Shown here piece by piece: positions 24,860 to 34,411 of a stretch of DNA of 57,680 nt (positions within the stretch are counted from its first letter, which is position 1; every line of letters begins with the position of its first letter). A program made the position numbers and the translations under genes. The stretch comes from Ferruginibacter sp. Its GTDB lineage: Bacteria; Bacteroidota; Bacteroidia; Chitinophagales; Chitinophagaceae. Where the stretch lies: positions 1 to 57,680 of the forward strand of contig JAHBTM010000009.1 in the NCBI GenBank assembly GCA_019638635.1, read 5' to 3'. Under the pieces are notes generated by a model that was given only the letters and a program-made list of their open reading frames with translations, did not search any database and had not been told where the DNA came from.

Positions 24860-26743
24860 TCATCCTTCCAGCTTTTCGTGTAGTTCCAGCCAACGCATTT
24901 CTTTTTCTTCCAATAAACGTATAATCTCTCCAATTCTGTCGGAGGCAGCAGTGAGTTGGTCGAATGGGAGCGCATGCATGGAACTTTCCAACGTGGCCTT
25001 TTCATCCTGCAATGCGGGTAGCTCCTTTTCAATTTGTTCCAGTTCGTGCTTTTCTTTAAAACTGAGTTTTTTTACAGAGCTTACCGGCTTTTCCACTTTC
25101 TGAACCACCACAGGCGCAACCACTTGCTGACGCTGTTCTTTTTTCTCGTTTTCCAATGCCAACCGGTATTGGGTATAATTGCCCGGAAAGTCTCGGATAA
25201 CACCATCTCCCTCAAAAGCAAATAAATGATCAACCATTCGATCCATAAAATAACGGTCATGGCTTACTATCAGGATACAGCCCGGATAATCCAACAAAAA
25301 TTCTTCAAGCGTCCGCAACGTTTGTAAATCGAGGTCGTTGGTGGGTTCATCCAACACCAAAAAATTCGGGTTCCTGAATAATACACTCATCAAATGCAAC
25401 CTTCTCTTTTCTCCTCCGCTGAGTTTGCTCAGCATGGTAAACTGCTGTTGTGCAGAGAAACCAAATTTTTCCATAAACTGACTCGCAGAAATTTTACTCC
25501 CATCTGCCAGCGGAAAAAATTCAGCCATTTCCTTTACATACTCAATGGCACGTTTGTCTTCGGTGTATTGCAACCCATCCTGACTAAAATGTCCGAATAC
25601 CACAGTATCGCCATGATTGATTTTACCACTGTCGGGCGCTTCCAGCTGCAAGGCAATTTTCAAGAAAGTAGATTTTCCGGTTCCGTTTTTTCCTACTACA
25701 CCAATCCGTTCTCCTTTTTTAAACGTGTAATCAAAACCTTGCAGGATAACCAAGTCACCATACCGCTTATACACTTTTTTCATTTCCAGCACTTTACCGC
25801 CAAGGCGGGTCATCTTCATATTCAGCGAAACTTCGTGTACGGCCTGCTGTTTCTTCACACGGTCTTCAATGTCTGCAAAGGCATCCTGTCTGCTCTTGCT
25901 TTTGGTTGTTCTGGCCTTGGGCTGCTTTCGCATCCATTCTAGCTCTTTGCGGTAAATATTTTTATCTTTTTGTAACTCACTTTGTTGTACATCTAAACGC
26001 AAACTTTTTTGTTCCAGAAAGTAATCGTAATCTCCTTTATACACATACACCTTTTCATCATCTATCTCTACAATTTCATTGCAAACCGCATCTAAAAAAT
26101 AGCGGTCGTGCGTTACGAGCAGCAAAGTAACTTTCTGCATACTGAGGTATTCCTCCAGCCACTCAATCATCGAAACATCGAGGTGGTTGGTAGGCTCATC
26201 CAGTATCAGCAAACAACGTCCATGCGCTAGTTGCGATTCTATGAGTGCCTGCGCCAGTGCCACCCGCTTTTTTTGTCCGCCACTAAGTCTACCGGTTTTC
26301 ACGTTTAAATGATGCAGGTTGAGTTTGCCCAATATCTGTTTCAGGTCACTTTCAAAACTCCAGGCATTCAGTTCATCTATTCGGCTCATGAGCATTGCCA
26401 GGGCATCTGCATCATCGGTCTGATTTTCAAGAAACAGTTCATATGCCTTGACGGCCTGTATAACGGGATGGTTTAGCCGAAGTACGTTATCCCAAATGCT
26501 TTTTTGTGGATCAAAGTCATGATCTTGTTGTAACATAACAGTCTGTACGTCTTTATGCACCCAAACCGTGCCGCTGTCGGGTGTTTCCAACCCGGCAATA
26601 ATTTTAAGCAAGGTGCTTTTTCCGGAGCCATTTCGGGCTACCAGGGCTATTTTATCTCCTTCTTCTATATTGAGTGTGATATTGCCAAACAGCTTCCGGA
26701 TGCCGAAAGATTTGGAAATATTTTCTACCGAGGCATAATGCAT
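24860..26743 (-). CDS. uup: ABC-F family ATPase, Uup-like
   Basis: 627 residues from ATG 26743 (MHYASVENISKSFG); the frame is open nine codons further without support. Two ABC domains in one chain: Walker A ARNGSGKST and VGKNGTGKST, signature RLSGGQKKR and KLSGGEKRR, Walker B LLILDEPTNHLD and FLVLDEPTNDLD. The linker (about 245-310) is basic and helical. The C-terminal ~75 residues form the coiled-coil DNA-binding extension (FKEKHELEQIEKELPALQDE) that marks the Uup branch. There are no membrane segments. ABC-F proteins act on the ribosome; Uup also affects transposon excision in E. coli. Confidence 0.93.
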   Translation of the reverse strand: MHYASVENISKSFGIRKLFGNITLNIEEGDKIALVARNGSGKSTLLKIIAGLETPDSGTVWVHKDVQTVMLQQDHDFDPQKSIWDNVLRLNHPVIQAVKAYELFLENQTDDADALAMLMSRIDELNAWSFESDLKQILGKLNLHHLNVKTGRLSGGQKKRVALAQALIESQLAHGRCLLILDEPTNHLDVSMIEWLEEYLSMQKVTLLLVTHDRYFLDAVCNEIVEIDDEKVYVYKGDYDYFLEQKSLRLDVQQSELQKDKNIYRKELEWMRKQPKARTTKSKSRQDAFADIEDRVKKQQAVHEVSLNMKMTRLGGKVLEMKKVYKRYGDLVILQGFDYTFKKGERIGVVGKNGTGKSTFLKIALQLEAPDSGKINHGDTVVFGHFSQDGLQYTEDKRAIEYVKEMAEFFPLADGSKISASQFMEKFGFSAQQQFTMLSKLSGGEKRRLHLMSVLFRNPNFLVLDEPTNDLDLQTLRTLEEFLLDYPGCILIVSHDRYFMDRMVDHLFAFEGDGVIRDFPGNYTQYRLALENEKKEQRQQVVAPVVVQKVEKPVSSVKKLSFKEKHELEQIEKELPALQDEKATLESSMHALPFDQLTAASDRIGEIIRLLEEKEMRWLELHEKLEG

Positions 26744-26893
26744 ACAGCAAAGATACAGGCAGTTCTGCACAGGCGCATGAAGTGGAGAAGAAGTATTATC
26801 TGTATTGTTTTTTGAACTTCATTCAACAGAGTTGATATTTTTTTAATAAACTTGTTCCTTGTTATCCACTAATTTGAGGTCCTAAGCCGGTTC

Positions 26894-28072
26894 ATGAAAG
26901 AAAAAGTCCTGATTTTTATCAACTCCATGCAATTTGGAGGTGCCGAACGAGTGGTTTCTGCCATTTTGTGGAATCTGCGGCACGAATGGGACATCCATCT
27001 GGCCTTATACAGCAACGAAATAGAATTTGAAATTCCACCGGAAGTAACGGTTGTTCAATTGAATCAACCTATTGGTGACGGGTTTGCCAAAGTATTTTTG
27101 AAGATGCCGTTGATAGCGTATAAACTTCACCGTTATTGCAAGAAAAATCATATTCAAACGTCGGTGGCCTTTCTCAACCGGGCCTGCTACATCAATGCAT
27201 TGATGCGTTCTCTATATGGCTACAAAGGTTGTATCATCATGTCTGAAAGAACCCACCAGTCAACCATGCTGGCAGGAACAGGCTGGATGTACCGGACCAT
27301 TTCCAGGCGTATGGTGAAGTTTGCCTATAAACGTGCCGATCATGTGATAGCCAATGCACACGCTGTGAAAACGGATTTGATTAACCATTTTGGAGTGCGT
27401 GCTCCCATCACCGTTATCCATAATCCGGTAGATGTGGATGCAATCCTGAAGGCATCGAATGAACCCGTGGATATTGAATTTGAACAGGGTGTTTTTCACT
27501 TCATTGCAGTAGGCGGCTTTAGAAGAGAAAAGAATTACCCATTACTATTCGAAGCGTTTTCACTTTTAAAAGACCTACCGGTACAATTGGTGATCGTAGG
27601 TGGTGGCATGCTTGAACAACAGGTGAATGAATGTATCAGTCAGTTTGAGTTGACGGATCGTGTGATTTTGACCGGCATCGTTTCTAACCCGTATAAATAC
27701 ATTGTCCGTGCCGATTGTATGGTACTGAGTTCTTATGTGGAGGGCTTCCCCAATGTGTTACTCGAAGGTTTAGCCTGCGGGAAACCCGTGGTGTCAACCG
27801 ATTGCAAAAGTGGTCCGCGTGAAATTCTTGCCCCTCAAACCGATCCGCAATACCAGGTGGAGGATGAAATTGAGTGCGCGGCTAATGGAATCCTCACCAA
27901 CCCGCAACAAGCGGTGCAACTGGCAGCCGGGATGAGGAAAATGTATGAAGATGATACCTTGCGCAACCGGTATGCAGCACTGGCAGTTGACAGAGCCCGT
28001 TCATTTGATGTATCTGAAACAATTGCGGCTTATGGCGCGGTATTTAAGATCAAACGGCATTCGGCAGGCTGA
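26894..28072 (+). CDS. Glycosyltransferase family 4
   Basis: 392 residues of GT-B fold. The N-terminal domain opens with FINSMQFGGAERVVSAI, where the Gly-Gly-Ala-Glu loop contacts the acceptor. The C-terminal donor domain carries VGGFRREKNYPLLFEAF and the E-x7-E region EGFPNVLLEGLACGKPVVSTD. A retaining transferase using an NDP-sugar; donor and acceptor unknown. First gene of the surface-glycan locus; an AT-rich leader with a near-consensus TAATTTG lies just upstream (26872-26878). rfbB follows after 53 bases. Confidence 0.92.
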   Translation: MKEKVLIFINSMQFGGAERVVSAILWNLRHEWDIHLALYSNEIEFEIPPEVTVVQLNQPIGDGFAKVFLKMPLIAYKLHRYCKKNHIQTSVAFLNRACYINALMRSLYGYKGCIIMSERTHQSTMLAGTGWMYRTISRRMVKFAYKRADHVIANAHAVKTDLINHFGVRAPITVIHNPVDVDAILKASNEPVDIEFEQGVFHFIAVGGFRREKNYPLLFEAFSLLKDLPVQLVIVGGGMLEQQVNECISQFELTDRVILTGIVSNPYKYIVRADCMVLSSYVEGFPNVLLEGLACGKPVVSTDCKSGPREILAPQTDPQYQVEDEIECAANGILTNPQQAVQLAAGMRKMYEDDTLRNRYAALAVDRARSFDVSETIAAYGAVFKIKRHSAG

Positions 28073-28125
28073 CCGAAAAAGCTTTTCTTTGCAGGGTTAT
28101 CATTCACGTTTTCCAAGAAAACAAT

Positions 28126-29181
28126 ATGAAGAAAGTTATTTTAATTACCGGGGGTGCCGGTTTCATAGGTTCACACCTGGTACGGTTGTTTGTAACCAAA
28201 TATCCCAACTATACCATCGTAAACCTCGATAAACTCACCTATGCCGGAAACCTCGAAAACCTGAAAGACATTGAGGATGCGCCCAATTATGAGTTTGTAA
28301 AAGGAGATATTACCGACCTCAACATGTTACGCACGCTGTTTAAAAAGTATGGATTTACTTCCGTGATTCATTGCGCTGCTGAAAGCCATGTAGATCGCTC
28401 CATCTCCGATCCGCTGGCATTTGTACATACCAACGTCATCGGAACTGTATGCCTGTTGCAGACCGCCCGTGAATACTGGAATAATAATTTCAACGATACA
28501 TTATTTTATCATATCAGCACCGATGAGGTGTACGGCTCTTTGGGCAGCGAAGGCTTCTTTACGGAAACCACAGCATACGATCCGCGCAGCCCGTATTCCG
28601 CATCTAAGGCTTCATCCGACCATTTCGTGCGGGCCTATTATCATACCTACGGCCTTCCGGTTAAAATTTCGAACTGCTCAAACAATTACGGTCCGAACCA
28701 TTTTCCGGAGAAACTGATTCCGCTTTGTATATTGAACATCTTACATGAAAAGCCATTGCCTATTTATGGTAAAGGCGAAAATGTGCGCGACTGGCTGTTT
28801 GTAGAAGACCATGTGCGCGCAATAGATGTGATTTTTCACACAGGTAAAACCGGCGAAACGTATAACATTGGGGGTCATAATGAATGGACGAACATTGATC
28901 TGGTGAAAGAGCTTTGTCGCCAAATGGACGAAAAATTAGGCCGCCCTCCGGGCACCAATGAAAAGCTCATCACTTTTGTAAAAGACCGTGCGGGGCACGA
29001 CTTACGGTATGCCATAGACGCAACAAAACTCAGCCGCGAGCTGGGCTGGGAACCATCCCTTCAGTTTCAGGAAGGAATTTCAAAAACCATTGACTGGTAC
29101 CTGCAAAATGAAGAGTGGCTGAAAGATGTAACCAGCGGCAGTTATCAGCATTATTACGAACAACAATATCACAAGAGATAG
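28126..29181 (+). CDS. rfbB: dTDP-glucose 4,6-dehydratase
   Basis: 351-residue extended SDR enzyme converting dTDP-glucose to dTDP-4-keto-6-deoxyglucose with bound NAD. The Rossmann motif is GGAGFIGSH (9-17). The dehydratase-specific triad STDEVYG has Asp133 and Glu134, the catalytic Tyr157/Lys161 lie in YSASKASSD, and [17 protein letters not shown] is the nucleotide-sugar signature. Length is normal. The rfbA gene follows after one base. No rfbC or rfbD is present, so rhamnose is not the product here; the 4-keto sugar probably goes to the adjacent aminotransferase. Confidence 0.97.
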   Translation: MKKVILITGGAGFIGSHLVRLFVTKYPNYTIVNLDKLTYAGNLENLKDIEDAPNYEFVKGDITDLNMLRTLFKKYGFTSVIHCAAESHVDRSISDPLAFVHTNVIGTVCLLQTAREYWNNNFNDTLFYHISTDEVYGSLGSEGFFTETTAYDPRSPYSASKASSDHFVRAYYHTYGLPVKISNCSNNYGPNHFPEKLIPLCILNILHEKPLPIYGKGENVRDWLFVEDHVRAIDVIFHTGKTGETYNIGGHNEWTNIDLVKELCRQMDEKLGRPPGTNEKLITFVKDRAGHDLRYAIDATKLSRELGWEPSLQFQEGISKTIDWYLQNEEWLKDVTSGSYQHYYEQQYHKR

Positions 29182-29182
29182 T

Positions 29183-30043
29183 ATGAAAGGGATAATCCTC
29201 GCAGGTGGTTCGGGTACACGGTTGTATCCTATTACGAAAGGCATCAGCAAACAATTGATGCCGATTTATGATAAACCCATGATTTATTATCCGCTCAGTA
29301 CCTTGATGCTGGCGGGCATCCGGGAAATACTCATCATCACTACCCCGGAAGATCAGCAATCTTTTCAACGGTTGCTTGGCGATGGTAGTCAGTGGGGATG
29401 CATTATTCAGTACGCCATACAACATACACCCAACGGACTGGCGCAAGCATTTGTAATTGGAGCTGACTTTATCGGAACCGACAGTGTGGCGCTGGTGTTG
29501 GGAGATAATATTTTCTACGGAAGTGGATTCAGTACTCTGTTACAACAATCTGCCAACCCGCAGGGAGCGGTCATTTTCGCCTATTCCGTGAGTGATCCTG
29601 AACGTTATGGCGTAGTGGAATTTGATAAAAATTTCAACGCCCTGAGCATCGAGGAAAAGCCCCTTCAACCTAAAAGCAATTACGCCGTACCGGGATTATA
29701 TTTTTATGATAACAGTGTGGTGAAAATTGCTGCAGAAATTGCTCCAAGCGCACGCGGCGAATACGAAATAACCGATGTGAACCGTCATTATCTCGAAAAT
29801 AAAAAACTGAAAGTAGGGGTTCTGAACCGCGGATTTGCCTGGCTGGATACCGGCACCTTCGATTCATTGCATGATGCTGGTGAATATGTTCGCGTAATTG
29901 AAAAAAGACAGGGTTTGAAAATTGGTTGTCCGGAAGAAATTGCATGGCGCATGGGCTTCATCACCAAAGAAGATTTAAAAACACAAGCGCAAAACCTGAT
30001 TAAAAGCGGTTACGGCGAATACCTAATGAAGTTAATCAAGTAA
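29183..30043 (+). CDS. rfbA: Glucose-1-phosphate thymidylyltransferase
   Basis: 286 residues. [20 protein letters not shown] at the N-terminus is the nucleotidyltransferase signature with the catalytic Arg and Lys. [29 protein letters not shown] and [20 protein letters not shown] are RmlA hallmarks. It makes dTDP-glucose from glucose-1-phosphate and dTTP and is normally inhibited by downstream dTDP-sugars. Tightly coupled to rfbB. Confidence 0.97.
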   Translation: MKGIILAGGSGTRLYPITKGISKQLMPIYDKPMIYYPLSTLMLAGIREILIITTPEDQQSFQRLLGDGSQWGCIIQYAIQHTPNGLAQAFVIGADFIGTDSVALVLGDNIFYGSGFSTLLQQSANPQGAVIFAYSVSDPERYGVVEFDKNFNALSIEEKPLQPKSNYAVPGLYFYDNSVVKIAAEIAPSARGEYEITDVNRHYLENKKLKVGVLNRGFAWLDTGTFDSLHDAGEYVRVIEKRQGLKIGCPEEIAWRMGFITKEDLKTQAQNLIKSGYGEYLMKLIK

Positions 30044-30062
30044 TACCGGTGTAGCGGATTTT

Positions 30063-31157
30063 ATGGCAAGAATCAATGTAACAAAAACGTATTTACCCAA
30101 TCAGGCAACCTACCTGAATTATATTCAACAGATTTGGGATAGTGTTTACCTCACAAACAACGGGCCCTTATTACAGCAACTCGAAAAAGACATCTGCAAG
30201 TTTCTGCCCACTAAAAATTTGCTGGTATGCAGCAACGGTACCATTGTACTGCAAATGGCCCTGAAGGCCTTCAACATCACCGGCGAAGTAATTACCACCC
30301 CTTTTTCTTATGTGGCCACATTGAATGCTATTGTATGGGAAAATTGTAAAGCTGTTTTTGCAGATATTGATCCTGAAACACTTTGTATTTCGCCCGAAAG
30401 CATTGAATCGGTTATTACACCTCAAACACAGGCCATCATTGCAACCCACGTGTATGGATATCCGTGCGATGTAGAACGCATTAATGCTATTGCCGCCAAA
30501 CATAATCTGAAAGTAATTTATGATGCCGCGCATGCGTTCGGTTCTGAGCTGAACGGACAATCGCTACTGAATTATGGCGACATCAGCACATGCAGTTTTC
30601 ACGCAACCAAAATATTCCATACCGTAGAAGGTGGCAGTATCATTGCCAAAGACGATGCAGTTTTTGATACGTTGTTTAAGCTGAGGCAATTCGGGCATAT
30701 TTACGACGATTACTATCTGCCGGGTATAAACGCCAAAAACTCAGAAGTACATGCCGCGATGGGTTTGAGTGTACTGCCGGATGTACCCAAAATAATTCAG
30801 GAAAGAAAACAGGTGTCGGAATTGTATGATACATTACTACCGGATGTATCGCGTCCATCCTTCCCGAAAGAAAATTTCTCTTACAATTATGGCTATTATC
30901 CTATCATCCTGGAAAGCGAAGCACGAACCCTGGAGATAAAAAACAAACTGGAGGCAGAGGATATTTTTCCAAGGAGATATTTTTATCCGTCATTAAATAT
31001 GCTACCGTATGTAAAGGAATTTGCAGGAAAGTGCCCGGTTTCTGAAGATATATCCCGAAGGGTGCTCTGTTTACCACTGTACGCCGGCCTTGCTAAGGAA
31101 GATGTATACCGGATTGCACACATTGTGCAACAAAAAACCACTCCGGCACTGTCATAA
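30063..31157 (+). CDS. vioA: DegT/DnrJ/EryC1 aminotransferase, VioA-like (dTDP-4-keto-6-deoxyglucose 4-aminotransferase)
   Basis: 364-residue PLP enzyme. SNGTIVLQMALKAF is the phosphate-binding loop, DAAHAFG carries the Asp that holds the pyridine nitrogen, and FHATKIFHTVEGG supplies the catalytic Lys183. Position between rfbBA and a VioF-like formyltransferase argues for transamination at C4 of dTDP-4-keto-6-deoxyglucose, giving dTDP-Qui4N. A C3 aminotransferase (QdtB/FdtB) would need a ketoisomerase, which is absent. The assignment is from context and family; the regiochemistry is inference. Confidence 0.82.
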   Translation: MARINVTKTYLPNQATYLNYIQQIWDSVYLTNNGPLLQQLEKDICKFLPTKNLLVCSNGTIVLQMALKAFNITGEVITTPFSYVATLNAIVWENCKAVFADIDPETLCISPESIESVITPQTQAIIATHVYGYPCDVERINAIAAKHNLKVIYDAAHAFGSELNGQSLLNYGDISTCSFHATKIFHTVEGGSIIAKDDAVFDTLFKLRQFGHIYDDYYLPGINAKNSEVHAAMGLSVLPDVPKIIQERKQVSELYDTLLPDVSRPSFPKENFSYNYGYYPIILESEARTLEIKNKLEAEDIFPRRYFYPSLNMLPYVKEFAGKCPVSEDISRRVLCLPLYAGLAKEDVYRIAHIVQQKTTPALS

Positions 31158-31245
31158 CCCGTTTTGTTTTTTTACTTTGTTGCCTTAACAGCGTATGTAT
31201 CTTGCCAATGGATAATAAAGGCGTTACCATACATGGGAATAATTG

Positions 31246-32562
31246 ATGAATATGACGGGATTTGAAAAACTGATAAAAATGGGGAAACGGCCTGTTGTTC
31301 GTTCAATAGGAATATATACGTTCACCAACTTCTTCTCCAAAGGCATCTCCTTTTTATTAATCTTCATTTATACCAATCCGAAATACATTACTCCGGCTGA
31401 AAATGGCTTGTTGAGTTTATTCAGTAACGGACTCACCTTTTTGATGCCGTTTCTGGCAATGGGCATCATCCATTCCACCAGTACCGATTTTTTTAAACTG
31501 AATAAAAAAGAATTCCGAGATTTTTTTACCACCGGATTTGTTATGCCGGTTTCGGTGATGTTCCTCTCCGCTTTGTTATTGTATATATTCCGAGATCAAT
31601 TGCTCACCAATTTTGGATTGCCTTATTTTTTCTTTTGGATTATTCCGCTAATTACTTTTTTCAATTTCTGTAACGAACAATTGCTGAACCTGGCCAGAAG
31701 CAACAATAATCCGGGCTTGTACATGCGCGTGAATATGTCGAAAGGATTGATGGAAATTTGTTTGTCGGTGATTTTGGTGGTTTGGTTTGCCTGGCGATGG
31801 GAAGGCCGTGTGGCAGGTATTCTCGTTGCATTCGGGCTCACCACCCTTTGGGCATTGTATTATTTTAAACAACAGGGATATTTATTCGGAAAAATCAGAA
31901 AGCATTATCTCCTGAATGAGTTGATGTATGCTGTACCCGTTATCACCATGCAGGCCAGTATTTATTGTGTGAATGCTTCCGATAAATTTTTTCTCTCGCA
32001 CTTTACGGATGATAACAATACAACGGTAGGGGTGTATAGCATCGCATTTATATTTGCTACAGTGTTACTGATGCTGTGCAATGGGATGCTGCAATACTTT
32101 TTTCCTAAAATATATGCAAACCTTTCTTCCGGACAAATCAATTACAAGGCCATTAAAAAGCAATTCGTGTTGTTTGCAAGTTTGATGGCGGGAGGAACAC
32201 TCTTTATTATTTTCCTGATACCGCTTTGTTACAAACTGGGCATTGATGAACAGTATCATACGGCACTTGATTATTATTATTATTTCTGTATCGGTTTCTT
32301 TTTCTGGGCAGTGAATTATTTCTTCTACTCCTTTCTTTTGTACTACAAGAAAAAGAAAAGGTTACTGGCATTATCGTTGTGCAGTATGGCCATCAGTTTA
32401 ACACTGTATTACTTTGCCATCAGAGAATACGGCGCAGAAGGCGGTGCCAAGGCCCATGCAGTAGCACACATCCTGCTCTTTATCCTCACATTATTTTTTA
32501 CAAAGGCGTATTGGACGAACATATTTTTCAAACCCAATCCATCACAACAATCGGAGGCATAA
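31246..32562 (+). CDS. wzx: Oligosaccharide flippase, Wzx-like (MATE/MOP superfamily)
   Basis: 438 residues from ATG 31246 with about twelve hydrophobic helices and few polar loops, typical of the PST/Wzx family. The N-terminus FTNFFSKGISFLLIFIYTNP and the helix pair around 80-120 are usual for the family. It would flip the lipid-linked repeat unit to the periplasmic face of the inner membrane. Wzx sequences diverge strongly, so the call rests on topology, weak family patterns and location among glycan genes. Charged residues inside membrane helices are sparse. Confidence 0.85.
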   Translation: MNMTGFEKLIKMGKRPVVRSIGIYTFTNFFSKGISFLLIFIYTNPKYITPAENGLLSLFSNGLTFLMPFLAMGIIHSTSTDFFKLNKKEFRDFFTTGFVMPVSVMFLSALLLYIFRDQLLTNFGLPYFFFWIIPLITFFNFCNEQLLNLARSNNNPGLYMRVNMSKGLMEICLSVILVVWFAWRWEGRVAGILVAFGLTTLWALYYFKQQGYLFGKIRKHYLLNELMYAVPVITMQASIYCVNASDKFFLSHFTDDNNTTVGVYSIAFIFATVLLMLCNGMLQYFFPKIYANLSSGQINYKAIKKQFVLFASLMAGGTLFIIFLIPLCYKLGIDEQYHTALDYYYYFCIGFFFWAVNYFFYSFLLYYKKKKRLLALSLCSMAISLTLYYFAIREYGAEGGAKAHAVAHILLFILTLFFTKAYWTNIFFKPNPSQQSEA

Positions 32563-32577
32563 TCCGTTGGTATAGCG

Positions 32578-33663
32578 ATGCACAAGATGAAACCCAACAT
32601 TGTTCATTTTATTTTCAATCTGGGGCGCGGAGGTGCTGAAACCCTGATTGTACGTGTGGCATCCCGTATGGATGACTATGAACACACCATTGTGACGCTT
32701 TTTGACGTGAATCATTTCAAAAAAGAAACACAAAACATACAATATGTTAGCCTGAACCTGAAGCTCTATCACCTGTTGTTTTTTCCATGGATCGCGTTTC
32801 GATTTAAAAGATTATTGCGCACACTGAAGCCAGATATCGTTCATGCTCACTTATTGTGGCCGGTGGTGATTGCCCGTATGGCGGTTCCAAAAAATATTCC
32901 ACTAGTAACTACCATGCATGGATATATTTCTCAACTGATTGATTACAGAAAATGGTATTTCCGCTGGCTTGATCGTTGGTCGTTTCGATTAAGGCCGTCT
33001 ACTGTACTGGCAGTTTCCCGTGGTGCGCTGGACGAGTATCTCCGGTTCCTCCAACACCCGCCGCAACATCAGGAAGTGCTGTACACTTTTGTAGATACGG
33101 ATGAATTTCAGCCTACAGCTGCACCCTCATCACAGAATCCGTATCGTTTAGTTTCCGTTGGTGCATTACGTTATCAAAAAAATCAATCTTATCTGATAGA
33201 AATGATGAAACATTTCCGGGATAAGCCGGTTGAACTGGATATATATGGGGCCGGTGATTTGCAAGCTGCATTACAACAGCAGATCGCCGAAGCCGGAGTG
33301 GCAGTGCATCTAAAAGGACAGGTACATCCCATCCAGTCAGTACTGCCATCGTATCACGCTATGATCATGCCTTCTTTTTATGAAGGCTTTTCTATCGGAG
33401 TGCTGGAGGCTATGGCTATGAAGATTCCACTGGTGTTGAGTGATATACCGTCGTTCAGGGAACAATGTGGCAACCATGCGCTGTATTTCCAACTGACGGA
33501 TGTTTCCTCCGCGGTGCACGCAGTGGAAGAAATGATACAGCACCCTGCTGAGGCACAACTGCGGGCAGAGGCCGCACGACAACGGGTGCACGAACGCTTT
33601 ACAGCCAATCACCACCTTGAACAACTTCGTCAGATCTATCAAAATGTTCAAAAGACAGGTTAG
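32578..33663 (+). CDS. Glycosyltransferase family 4
   Basis: 361 residues, GT-B fold. IFNLGRGGAETLIVRVASRM at the N-terminus and PSFYEGFSIGVLEAMAMKIP, then LSDIPSFREQCG in the donor domain, give the E-x7-E motif. HAHLLWPVVIARMA and TTMHGY match sugar-phosphate-lipid acceptor transferases. Starts 15 bases after wzx; ATG 32578 or 32587 may initiate. Confidence 0.92.
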   Translation: MHKMKPNIVHFIFNLGRGGAETLIVRVASRMDDYEHTIVTLFDVNHFKKETQNIQYVSLNLKLYHLLFFPWIAFRFKRLLRTLKPDIVHAHLLWPVVIARMAVPKNIPLVTTMHGYISQLIDYRKWYFRWLDRWSFRLRPSTVLAVSRGALDEYLRFLQHPPQHQEVLYTFVDTDEFQPTAAPSSQNPYRLVSVGALRYQKNQSYLIEMMKHFRDKPVELDIYGAGDLQAALQQQIAEAGVAVHLKGQVHPIQSVLPSYHAMIMPSFYEGFSIGVLEAMAMKIPLVLSDIPSFREQCGNHALYFQLTDVSSAVHAVEEMIQHPAEAQLRAEAARQRVHERFTANHHLEQLRQIYQNVQKTG

Positions 33664-33685
33664 CATATTTCCTTAATTTGCACAC

Positions 33686-34411
33686 ATGTCTATGCATTTA
33701 CTCCTCACCGATAATACACTGCTCCTCCATAGGTTTATACAATTGCTGGAAGAACTTCACATCCCTTTAAATACTTTTCATTTTGCTTTTAGTCCGGCCA
33801 ATAAAGAAATGCAGGAAAAGTATGCCGGCAGTACATGGATAAAGCCGTTGTCAGTTAAAAATTCGGTGGATAACCTCATTCAGGATTACATTCTCATTAT
33901 ATCGCTTCATAGCAAACAGATTTTTCCTGCCGCACTGGTGCAAAAGGTACGTTGTGTGAATGTACATCCCGGCCTGAACCCGCACAACCGGGGATGGTTT
34001 CCACAAGTGTTTTCAATTCTCAACCAATTGCCCTGTGGTGCTACTATTCATGAAATGGACGAACAGTTGGATCATGGTCCGATCATCGCGCAGCAACCTG
34101 TTGACATTGAATCCTGGGACACCTCCTTTACTGCCTATCATAAAATTCTGGACGCAGAAATTCAACTCTTGCGGCACAACCTCCGCAACATCCTGAACAA
34201 CGAATACAATACTTTTAAACCGGATGAAGGTAACGTGAATCTCAAAAAAGATTTTGATGCCCTGTGCGAAATTAAACTCGATGCCACCGCCACGTGGCGC
34301 GAACACCTCAACCACCTGCGTGCCCTTACACATGGGAATTATCAGAATGCCTATTTTATGGATGATGCCGGAAACAAGGTGATGGTATCTGTTACATTAA
34401 ATAAAGTTTGA
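33686..34411 (+). CDS. vioF: dTDP-4-amino-4,6-dideoxyglucose formyltransferase, VioF-like
   Basis: 241-residue member of the formyl transferase fold. VNVHPGLNPHNRGWFPQVFS carries the catalytic pair Asn92/His94, and Asp129 lies in EQLDHGPIIAQQ. The aromatic-rich HNRGW segment and short length resemble VioF and related N-formyltransferases of O-antigen clusters rather than methionyl-tRNA formyltransferase (~315 residues). It would formylate the C4 amine of dTDP-Qui4N using N10-formyltetrahydrofolate, giving dTDP-Qui4NFo. Upstream dTDP-sugar genes support this. Confidence 0.87.
   Translation: MSMHLLLTDNTLLLHRFIQLLEELHIPLNTFHFAFSPANKEMQEKYAGSTWIKPLSVKNSVDNLIQDYILIISLHSKQIFPAALVQKVRCVNVHPGLNPHNRGWFPQVFSILNQLPCGATIHEMDEQLDHGPIIAQQPVDIESWDTSFTAYHKILDAEIQLLRHNLRNILNNEYNTFKPDEGNVNLKKDFDALCEIKLDATATWREHLNHLRALTHGNYQNAYFMDDAGNKVMVSVTLNKV

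Noticed and set aside
33686-34411. Formyltransferase gene as methionyl-tRNA formyltransferase
   Set aside because: It is 241 residues with a VioF-type HNRGW segment and sits in a dTDP-sugar cluster; Fmt is about 315 residues.
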